Shown one piece after another: positions 7,303-13,116 of a stretch of DNA of 27,755 nt. The stretch covers positions 1-27,755 of the forward strand of contig JAHHRX010000026.1 in assembly GCA_020025545.1 (NCBI GenBank), given 5' to 3'. The stretch comes from Oscillospiraceae bacterium. GTDB taxonomy: Bacteria > Bacillota > Clostridia > Oscillospirales > Oscillospiraceae. Within the stretch, counting starts at the first letter, position 1, and each line of letters opens with the position of its first letter. Below the pieces are notes generated by a model. That model worked only from the letters and a program-made list of their open reading frames with translations, was not told where the DNA came from and did not search any database. The position numbers and the translations under genes are program-made.

Positions 7303-7352
7303 GCAAAATGAACGCAGCTATACTGTATACTTTCACAAAAAGCCAAAAATTC

Positions 7353-7404
7353 GTCTTTCTTCGCGTATGCGCCTTGCGTTTGAATTCTTTCTGTGATATA
7401 ATTT
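7353..7404. repeat. Promoter-bearing repeat P2
   Basis: Second copy of the 52-base repeat at 6363-6414. Its promoter boxes are TTGCGT at 7374-7379 and TATAAT at 7397-7402. It lies directly before the peptidase gene. Confidence 0.75.
7374..7402 (+). promoter_or_regulatory. Sigma-A promoter of the C39-like peptidase gene
   Basis: TTGCGT (7374-7379), 17-base spacer and TATAAT (7397-7402) give a predicted transcript start near 7409, about 62 bases before the start codon. Confidence 0.7.
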
Positions 7405-7470
7405 TGCGAAGTATATGGTTTTTTTACTGATTTAAGATATACTGAATATAATATTTTCTGGAGGCCCGCA

Positions 7471-8385
7471 ATGGCAGATACAAAACGCCGTTCCAAAGCA
7501 GGCAAGCGTTATTCGCCTGTGATTACGCTGGCATTTGCTCTCATTCTCTTTATCGTCATGACTTCCGCATTGTTTAGTGTCTTCCGGCACTTGTCCGGTA
7601 ATACAGCCAATATAACTCCCATGCAAACCGAAGGCGGTCAGCCGGATTTGTCCAACAATTCGTCCGAACCTGAATCTACCGAACCTGAATCTACCGAACC
7701 GACTCCGCCTCCTCCCCTGCCGGACGATCCCGTCGAGCGGATCAAAGCCTACGCAGCACGCAACGGCTATCAATTCTCAGATTATCCCGAACCCATTGTG
7801 GAGCTTCTGACCAAAAACCCGGACACTGAAAAATTCGTGCTGGAGTATCCCTTTGCGAAGGATGTCAAACATGAAATTGATCTCTCGGATTTAAAGGACT
7901 GTACCGAGGTTCCGAGACTTTACCAGTGGGATCAGCGCTGGGGATACATATTCTACGGCTCTGATGTGGCAGGGCTCACCGCCTGCGGCCCTACCTGTAT
8001 GTCCATGGTCGCCATTTATCTGACGAAAAACACCGACTACACCCCTGCATACATGATGCAGTACGCCTTGGATAACCGCTATTATAACGGCGGAACCAAC
8101 TGGGTCTTCTTTAGTCAGGGCGCCGCAGGCCTGGGTCTCAACGCGCAGGAACTTCCCCTCAGCAAGGGAAAAATTATTCAGCAGCTGGAAGCAGGGAATC
8201 CGGTGGTCTGTTCCATGGGGCCCGGCCTGTTCACAGAAGTCGGTCACTACATCGTTCTGGTTGGCGTCGAAGACGGCAAGTTCCGTGTCAACGATCCCAA
8301 CAGCATCGTCCGTTCCAATATGCTTTGGGAGTATGATGATATTAAAAGCCAGATCCGAAATCTCTGGGCTATGTCCAAAAAGTAA
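7471..8385 (+). CDS. Membrane-anchored C39-like cysteine peptidase
   Basis: The 304-residue protein starts at ATG 7471 with GGAGG six bases upstream. A basic N-terminus is followed by one membrane helix (about residues 17-38), so the rest should lie outside the membrane. Next comes a Ser/Pro/Glu-rich linker (55-84) with a tandem EPEST repeat and a PPPPLP end, then a Peptidase_C39_2-type papain fold. Likely active residues are Gln155 (DQRW), Cys172 in ACGPT, His259 in GHYIVLVG and Asp275 in VNDP, all present. Bacterial proteins of this type process peptides or act on the cell wall, but the substrate is unknown. The gene stands alone between its own promoter and a strong terminator. The peptidase fold is well supported. 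The cellular role is open. Confidence 0.82.
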   Translation: MADTKRRSKAGKRYSPVITLAFALILFIVMTSALFSVFRHLSGNTANITPMQTEGGQPDLSNNSSEPESTEPESTEPTPPPPLPDDPVERIKAYAARNGYQFSDYPEPIVELLTKNPDTEKFVLEYPFAKDVKHEIDLSDLKDCTEVPRLYQWDQRWGYIFYGSDVAGLTACGPTCMSMVAIYLTKNTDYTPAYMMQYALDNRYYNGGTNWVFFSQGAAGLGLNAQELPLSKGKIIQQLEAGNPVVCSMGPGLFTEVGHYIVLVGVEDGKFRVNDPNSIVRSNMLWEYDDIKSQIRNLWAMSKK

Positions 8386-8408
8386 TCTTTCTGAAAATTC
8401 CGATAAGT

Positions 8409-8452
8409 GAAAGTGGAGTGCGTTAAATCTGACGCACTCCACTTTCTTTATA
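8409..8452 (+). terminator. Perfect 15-bp hairpin terminator after the peptidase gene
   Basis: GAAAGTGGAGTGCGT (8409-8423) pairs perfectly with ACGCACTCCACTTTC (8432-8446) around an 8-base loop and is followed by TTTATAG. It separates the peptidase gene from the convergent Nudix gene, which stops at 8467. Confidence 0.8.
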
Positions 8453-8466
8453 GTCTGTGTAAACAA

Positions 8467-8919
8467 TTACTTTAGCTCGTAAGTCCATTCACCGTTTTCG
8501 AGATAATAATAAAACTCACTGAGATGATCCTCCGAAAACACTTTCAGCATATCTGCCATATCAGGAGAAAGATCCATGGTTAACAATTTGTCCCTTGAAA
8601 CCCAAAAAACTTCTCCTTCCTCAGAAGATTCTAGTTCACCCGTAAATTTATCCGTCTTATATAAGAGAACCATGTATCGCGAACCGTCAGTTTCTGTCCA
8701 ATCCTTGATACCGCACAACCGCGGAGACTGAATCGTAAGACCGGTTTCTTCATACACTTCACGGATGACAGCATCCGCAAATGATTCATTCTTCTCAACA
8801 TGACCACCGGGAAATGTGATACCATTCCAGTCGCAATTAACCTTATTTTCCACCAGAACTTGGTTATCCTGATAAATCATGCACATATTGGTAAGGGTTA
8901 CGCTTTCTGCTCTATCCAT
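8467..8919 (-). CDS. Nudix hydrolase (MutT/8-oxo-dGTPase-like)
   Basis: This 150-residue protein has a complete Nudix box: Gly39, Glu45, then REVYEETGL with Arg53, Glu54, Glu57 and Glu58, which bind the metal and the diphosphate. The preceding GITFPGGHVE and the acidic residues in the C-terminal half resemble MutT-type 8-oxo-dGTP diphosphatases of Firmicutes. The substrate could be another nucleoside diphosphate derivative. The start ATG 8919 follows AGGAG by seven bases. No operon partner is adjacent: the HAD gene upstream on the same strand ends at 9036, leaving 116 bases. Cytoplasmic housekeeping of damaged nucleotides is the likely role, by family inference. Confidence 0.85.
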   Translation of the reverse strand: MDRAESVTLTNMCMIYQDNQVLVENKVNCDWNGITFPGGHVEKNESFADAVIREVYEETGLTIQSPRLCGIKDWTETDGSRYMVLLYKTDKFTGELESSEEGEVFWVSRDKLLTMDLSPDMADMLKVFSEDHLSEFYYYLENGEWTYELK

Positions 8920-9035
8920 TTAGAATCTCCTGATCTATAATATTTAACGGTTAGGTTTATGGAGGTGCAGACACCCAAGATATTTTCAGAAATACGAAAT
9001 TATGGGTTGTACCCAAAAGGGCTTATGCCGATTTC

Positions 9036-9728
9036 TCAGCTTTCAGAGAGGATATTGACGATCTCATCAAAATGCCGTATAGACCGATAATCGGGATGCT
9101 CTGAAGCCTTCCCGGCATCCGGGCAATACCAGACGGCACCCATGCCCGCATTTTGGGCTCCCAGCACATCCTTTTGGAAGTTATCTCCCACATAAAGACA
9201 TTCCTGCGCCGTCACGCCTGCCTTCTGAATGCAGCAGCGAAAGAGCCTCTGATCCGGCTTTTCCGCCATGACCTCCTCGCTGCTGACGATAAAATCAAAA
9301 TACGGCAGCAGCTGCAAATCCTGCAATTTGCGGAATTGATAATCCACGGTCATATCGGTGCCGATACCCAGAATATACCCATCCGCTTTTAATTTTCTAA
9401 TGCACTCCACGGCTCCCGGCTCCGGTCGGATCTCTGAGAAAAGAGTATTCCAGTAAATTTCGCTCATAGGCAGCGCATGGCGGATGCTGAACCCATTTTC
9501 CTCCAATAGGATCTGATAGCGCAGCAGCCGATTGTGAACGGAACCGCAGGAAATTCCCAGCCGGGCATTCATCACCTTTGCAGCTTCTTGGTGGCAGCGT
9601 GCGAACTCTTCTGCACTCATGTGCAGATGCTCCCACACATAGTCGCAAAGGGCTTTCCAAGCTACGGCATGGCAGGAATCAAAATTATATAAAGTATTAT
9701 CAATGTCAAAAATTACGGCACGAATCAT
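9036..9728 (-). CDS. HAD-superfamily hydrolase (YjjG/phosphatase-like)
   Basis: The 230-residue protein has the HAD motifs in order: motif I DIDNT with Asp8 and Asp10, motif II Thr124 (GIGTDM), motif III Lys157 (EKPD), and motif IV GDNFQKD with Asp182 and Asp187. A helical cap lies between motifs I and II (about residues 15-95), as in subfamily IA phosphatases such as YjjG or phosphoglycolate phosphatase. It should remove phosphate from a small metabolite in the cytoplasm. The exact substrate cannot be told. The start ATG at 9728 has AGGAG seven bases upstream. It is separated from the PTS genes by a terminator at 9759-9804. Confidence 0.85.
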   Translation of the reverse strand: MIRAVIFDIDNTLYNFDSCHAVAWKALCDYVWEHLHMSAEEFARCHQEAAKVMNARLGISCGSVHNRLLRYQILLEENGFSIRHALPMSEIYWNTLFSEIRPEPGAVECIRKLKADGYILGIGTDMTVDYQFRKLQDLQLLPYFDFIVSSEEVMAEKPDQRLFRCCIQKAGVTAQECLYVGDNFQKDVLGAQNAGMGAVWYCPDAGKASEHPDYRSIRHFDEIVNILSES

Positions 9729-9755
9729 GTTTTTCTCCTATGGGCATATATTACA

Positions 9756-9808
9756 GAAAGAATCCGGGAATTGATTTCAGTAACAATCAATCACTCCGGA
9801 TTCTTTTC
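9756..9808 (-). terminator. Terminator of the PTS IIC-IIB operon
   Basis: AGAATCCGG (9759-9767) pairs with CCGGATTCT (9796-9804), and an inner ATTGATT/AATCAAT stem (9770-9776 with 9785-9791) extends it. T-rich tails follow on both strands (TTCTTTCTG on minus, TTCTTTTC on plus). It lies just below the IIB stop at 9823. Confidence 0.75.
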
Positions 9809-9822
9809 ATATCAGCAAACGA

Positions 9823-10131
9823 TCAGTCTACCAAGCCTGCATCCCGCAGCGCCTGCTCGATTTCAGCCGCAGACATAATGTTCTTAAGTCCCAGAACAAT
9901 GGTGCCCCTTGCGGCAGCAGCGTCAAACATATTAGCAAAGTTCCGTGCGCAGAACACAATATCATAGTTAGGAGCACAGGACTTGCCCTCAGACAGGGCA
10001 CAGTGATGAATCTTGCCCGGCTTCACACCCAGCTTGGTCAGCACCTTCTGCATGGTCATTTTCAGCATCAGGGAAGAACCTGCGCCGTTAGCGCAGCATA
10101 CCAAGAAACTCTTGTTGTCTAAAGTTGCCAT
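9823..10131 (-). CDS. PTS system IIB component, ascorbate/UlaB-like
   Basis: The 102-residue protein has the fold and motif of lactose/cellobiose- and ascorbate-type IIB proteins. The phosphoryl-carrying Cys13 sits in CANGAGSS at the end of the first strand, followed by a helix with LMLKMTMQKVL. It passes phosphate from a IIA protein to the sugar entering through the IIC channel at the membrane. It is the second gene after the UlaA-like IIC gene, with about 155 bases and two hairpins between. ATG 10131 follows AGGAG by nine bases. Assignment to the Ula class rests mainly on the neighbouring IIC. The true substrate may not be ascorbate. Confidence 0.82.
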   Translation of the reverse strand: MATLDNKSFLVCCANGAGSSLMLKMTMQKVLTKLGVKPGKIHHCALSEGKSCAPNYDIVFCARNFANMFDAAAARGTIVLGLKNIMSAAEIEQALRDAGLVD

Positions 10132-10170
10132 TTCAAATTACTCCTTTGTTAATTTTTGGAGGGAAAGCGC

Positions 10171-10239
10171 CCGGGTTTCCACCCGGCTGCCGAACCCAGC
10201 CCTGTCACGGCGCAGACTCCGCACTCAGAGTCTGCGCCG
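10171..10239 (-). other. Two hairpins between PTS IIC and IIB genes
   Basis: The first structure met by the minus-strand transcript is a perfect 12-bp stem, CGGCGCAGACTC (10208-10219) with GAGTCTGCGCCG (10228-10239). The second is CCGGGT/ACCCGG (10171-10176 with 10181-10186) around a GGAA tetraloop. Neither is followed by a U-tract, so they are more likely to protect or process the mRNA than to terminate it. Confidence 0.6.
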
Positions 10240-10286
10240 GATCTGATTTGATTATACCATTGGATAACGGATCTTACAAGTAGCAA

Positions 10287-11795
10287 TTACTTGCTGTTCT
10301 TCTTGTACTCCTTGTAAGCCTCGTAGTCTTCGGTAATGAGGAAATAGCCCTTGGGGTCCTTGCGGTACTCGATTTGGGGCAGCGCCAGAAGTACAACAGC
10401 AACCAGAACCAGACCTGCAATGCCCAGGTATCTCAGGATGACAGTGAACAGAGGCCATACGGTAGCCCAGTCGAACATGCCAAGGTATCCGCCGTACTCT
10501 GCGAGTCCGACCCAGCCGGCAATCAGGGCGGAGCCGAATACCTGAACCAGACCGGACAGGAAGGGAATTACCAGACATGCCTTGAGGCCGCCCTTTTCGT
10601 TGGCAACCAGACCGATGGTTGCATTATCGAAGAATACAGGAACAAAGCCGCAGATAATAATGGTGGGGCTGCCGATAGCAATCAGAATGCCAATGGCAAC
10701 CAGCTGACCGACCAGACCTGCCAGGAAACCAAAGGTAACGGCGTTTGCATCACCGAATCCGTAGCACACTGCACAGTCAACACCGGGAACGGAGGAAGGC
10801 AGCAGCTTGTCGGAAATACCCTGGAAGGATGCCGTCAGCTCAGTAACGAAGGTACGAACACCCAGCTGCAGGATTGCCAGATAGACTGCGAAGTGGAGAG
10901 ATTTATCAACAATATACCACACAAAATTGGTGTCTTCCGCCAGGTCACCGGAGTTCACGAAGTAAGGCTTGCCGATAACAGCCATAATGGTACCGAAGAA
11001 AGCAGTCATCAGAACAGCGGTACAAACCATATTTTCGTTGAAAATGGAGAAGAAGCCGGGCATCTTAAGGTCGCCGACCTTCTTGACCTTACGGGTCACA
11101 TTGCCGTCTTTATCTCTGCGTTCGCCAAAGAGCTTGTCTGCCAGAATATAGCCAAGTCGGATACCAAACATCTGCTGGTGGGCAATGGCGAATCCGGCGC
11201 CATCGGTCAGCTCCTGCATGGGCTTAACGGTGAGGTTGGAGCCGACTGCCCAGTAAGCGCCAAGAATAACGGACATAACGACCATCATCAAAGTGTCGTT
11301 ATTGCGGATAGCAGGCAAAGCAAACATCAGCAGCCAGAAAGCAGTGGATGCCTGCTGAACCTGAACATGGCCGGTAGTGAACAAGGTGCGGCACTTGGTT
11401 ATTTTGTTAAAGCGCACCAGCAGAATGTTAACAAGGAATGCAATCAGCAGCAGGACCATAACATTGGAAAATGCCTTACCGAAAACCGTTTCAACGCCGG
11501 CAGTAACGGCATTCTGTCCATAGTACGGGTCAATAACGCAGGCCATCAGATTGAAACGATCCTTAAGGCCGGTCAGAATCGGGCGGAAGGTCTGAACCAA
11601 GCCGCTAGAGCCTACGCCCAGAATCAGCATACCAATGATCGCTTTCAGCGTGCCGCCGATGCAATCGTACCATTTTTCACGCTTCAGAATATAGCCCAGC
11701 AAAGTCAGGAAGCCAACCATGTAAGGGGCTTGACGCAAAATGTAAGTAGCGAAGAACTCCCAAATGGAGCTCAAGATTTGTAGAACTTGTGCCAT
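10287..11795 (-). CDS. PTS system IIC component, UlaA/SgaT-like
   Basis: The 502-residue membrane protein has about ten to eleven hydrophobic segments and the family blocks of the ascorbate-type IIC (UlaA/SgaT): a start of FFATYILRQAPYMVGFLTLLG, TGHVQVQQASTAFW near residue 140 and FGDANAVTFGF followed by FDNATIGLVANEKGG in the last third. It forms the channel that moves and phosphorylates the sugar. The start was set at ATG 11795 because AAAGGAG lies 6 bases upstream. An in-frame upstream start gives eight extra residues without a ribosome site. The gene heads a two-gene operon with the IIB gene. No IIA gene or ascorbate-degradation gene (ulaD/E/F-like) is present, so the substrate is uncertain. 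Confidence 0.87.
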   Translation of the reverse strand: MAQVLQILSSIWEFFATYILRQAPYMVGFLTLLGYILKREKWYDCIGGTLKAIIGMLILGVGSSGLVQTFRPILTGLKDRFNLMACVIDPYYGQNAVTAGVETVFGKAFSNVMVLLLIAFLVNILLVRFNKITKCRTLFTTGHVQVQQASTAFWLLMFALPAIRNNDTLMMVVMSVILGAYWAVGSNLTVKPMQELTDGAGFAIAHQQMFGIRLGYILADKLFGERRDKDGNVTRKVKKVGDLKMPGFFSIFNENMVCTAVLMTAFFGTIMAVIGKPYFVNSGDLAEDTNFVWYIVDKSLHFAVYLAILQLGVRTFVTELTASFQGISDKLLPSSVPGVDCAVCYGFGDANAVTFGFLAGLVGQLVAIGILIAIGSPTIIICGFVPVFFDNATIGLVANEKGGLKACLVIPFLSGLVQVFGSALIAGWVGLAEYGGYLGMFDWATVWPLFTVILRYLGIAGLVLVAVVLLALPQIEYRKDPKGYFLITEDYEAYKEYKKNSK

Positions 11796-11849
11796 ATTGT
11801 GCTCCTTTCTTGATCCCAATGATGTAAAAATGTCTGAATAAAGGTACTT

Positions 11850-12230
11850 CCGCTGTGTCAGATTTTCCCCGACAGCAGGCTATAAATCAGCCTGAAAAAC
11901 ACCTGTCCAACATCAGACAGCACCTCATTGGAGGATAAACCGGCGAAAATCAGTTTTCCGATATTGCTTTCACCATTGTTTTCCGGGCTGCACAGCCGTC
12001 GTTAAGGGGGCAAAGCATATAAGCTCTGCATGGTAACTCAGTTGATTCACCGGAGTGCCCAAATACGATATTCGATCCCGCATGAACGATCCTCACGAAA
12101 CAGCACCGACATAATGCAGATGCGCCGTTTCGCCGGGATGCTTCACTGCCAATACCGGGATCCTGCTCTGGGCAAATGGTTGTGCAAGCGCTTAAGACTC
12201 TCTTCCCTCCTCTTATATATGTTCTTACAG
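11850..12230 (-). pseudogene. Possible decayed coding sequence upstream of the PTS operon
   Basis: No intact gene exists in the 625 bases above the IIC gene, but fragments in different minus-strand frames look protein-like. They are IPVLAVKHPGETAHLHYVG near 12150, an open stretch of about 90 codons ending at TGA 11950-11952 with HAGSNIVFGHSGE, and KLIFAGLSSNEVLSDVGQVF within 11858-11980. Joined by frameshifts they could be one gene. The last fragment faintly resembles the C-terminal part of PTS IIA domains, which would fit the missing IIA, but I cannot confirm any family. It may be chance. Confidence 0.25.
12183..12196. promoter_or_regulatory. cre-like operator upstream of the PTS operon
   Basis: TGCAAGCGCTTAAG contains the 8-bp palindrome AAGCGCTT and matches much of the catabolite-responsive element used by CcpA and other LacI-family regulators (TGNAANCGNTNNCA). 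It lies about 390 bases above the IIC start. A transporter operon is a natural target of catabolite control. The assignment is by pattern only. Confidence 0.4.
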
Positions 12231-12551
12231 AGAAGAACCTCTTTCAGATATCTCTGAATATCCCGCCAGACTCGTATGCGCCGCCTGTACGCCTTCCGTA
12301 ATCACGCTGCAAAAGAGATTTTGGAAAGCGTACGCAATTCAAATTCGTATTGTTGCGCATTTTTTCTTTCCGTTCTGCGGAGATTTTCGTCTATAATTCC
12401 CAAGTTCACACTCTGTTTATAAAATCATTATAATGCAAATTGAAAATAATTGCAAGCCTATTATATGTTCGTTTATATTGCAATTTACGCTGAATAATTT
12501 TAAATATTTCAAACTTTATTAATTAAAAATATTTATATTTCTGAATTAATT
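12231..12551. other. Non-coding, increasingly AT-rich intergenic DNA
   Basis: I see no gene here. The GC content falls abruptly near 12420, and from there to about 12750 the DNA is rich in A/T runs with several potential -10 elements (for example TATAAT on the minus strand at about 12461-12466). The stretch may hold the PTS operon promoter, but no full -35/-10 pair stands out. Confidence 0.4.
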
Positions 12552-12571
12552 AATTGTTTTCGAAAACAATT
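12552..12571. promoter_or_regulatory. Perfect 20-bp palindrome, candidate operator
   Basis: AATTGTTTTCGAAAACAATT is a perfect palindrome of 20 bases in the AT-rich island. Its core and symmetry are like operators of LacI or GntR regulators. It is too AT-rich and lacks a loop, so it is not a good terminator. The related core TTTTCGAAAA recurs at 15902-15911 in front of the kinase-like gene. Confidence 0.45.
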
Positions 12572-12784
12572 TTACATATGTTAGTTTTCTATTGCCGTAT
12601 AATCTTTTATTATCGTTTTATTAAAGGCTTTTTCAGTTTTGAGAATAATTTCTTGGCATAATCACAACTATATGTAAATAACATAAATATATGTGTTCGT
12701 TTATATGTATTTTGCCCATTCAAATAATCAAATAAATAAACGTAAATAAACAGAGCACCCTTAAGCTTTTCAAAACAAACCGGA

Positions 12785-12862
12785 AACAAAAAAGCCATTC
12801 GGGCTCCTGCAAAATGATAGTTGTCAGGAAAATCACTTTGTAACGGAAAAACCCTAATGGCT
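12785..12862 (-). terminator. Second terminator-like structure beyond the tRNA gene
   Basis: On the minus strand AGCCATTAGGG (12852-12862) pairs with CCCGAATGGCT (12793-12803) with one mismatch, across a 48-base loop that itself contains TCCTG/CAGGA, and is followed by TTTTTTG. It lies 46 bases past the tRNA terminator. It could be a backup terminator, or the 3' end of a small RNA. Confidence 0.5.
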
Positions 12863-12899
12863 GTTTGGTATCTTTGAAAAGAGAGCCTGTTGGGGGCAT

Positions 12900-12960
12900 A
12901 AAAAAAGCCGAAACACTCTGATTTTCCAAGGCTTTTTGCCTCGGCATCAAAAGTGTTTCG
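12900..12960 (-). terminator. Terminator of the tRNA-Ala gene
   Basis: CGAAACACT (12952-12960 on the minus strand) pairs with AGTGTTTCG (12909-12917). An inner CCGAGGC/GCCTTGG stem shares an AAAAA loop, and the minus strand continues GCTTTTTTTATG. It begins 6 bases after the encoded CCA. Confidence 0.85.
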
Positions 12961-12966
12961 ATTTTC

Positions 12967-13042
12967 TGGTGGACCTGATCGGATTCGAACCGACGACCCC
13001 CACAATGCGAATGTGATGCGCTCCCAGCTGCGCTACAGGCCC
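12967..13042 (-). tRNA. tRNA-Ala, anticodon CGC
   Basis: The minus strand folds into a full 76-base cloverleaf: acceptor GGGCCTG with CAGGTCC, D stem GCGC/GCGC, anticodon stem TCACA/TGTGG with loop TTCGCAT, five-base variable region GGGTC, T stem GTCGG/CCGAT with loop TTCGAAT, discriminator A and an encoded CCA (12967-12969). The anticodon CGC reads GCG alanine codons, and the acceptor carries the G3-U70 wobble pair that marks alanine tRNAs. It has its own consensus promoter and terminator. Confidence 0.93.
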
Positions 13043-13070
13043 ATACTGTGCAGAGTTGACTGCGAATAGC

Positions 13071-13099
13071 ATTATACCCCCGCACAGGAAATTTGTCAA
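13071..13099 (-). promoter_or_regulatory. Consensus promoter of the tRNA-Ala gene
   Basis: On the minus strand TTGACA (13094-13099), an exact 17-base spacer and TATAAT (13071-13076) form a fully consensus sigma-A promoter. It lies in the gap after the uvrB stop, about 29 bases before the tRNA. Confidence 0.92.
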
Positions 13100-13116
13100 G
13101 CATTCCAGCCTGAATT

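Noticed and set aside
10374..11783. A 469-codon open frame opposite the UlaA-like gene
   Set aside because: Very rich in Gln and Asn and without domains. It mirrors the hydrophobic codons of the membrane protein.
12610..13005. Minus-strand open frame of 131 codons overlapping the tRNA gene
   Set aside because: It runs through the tRNA and its terminator and has no ribosome site or protein-like pattern.
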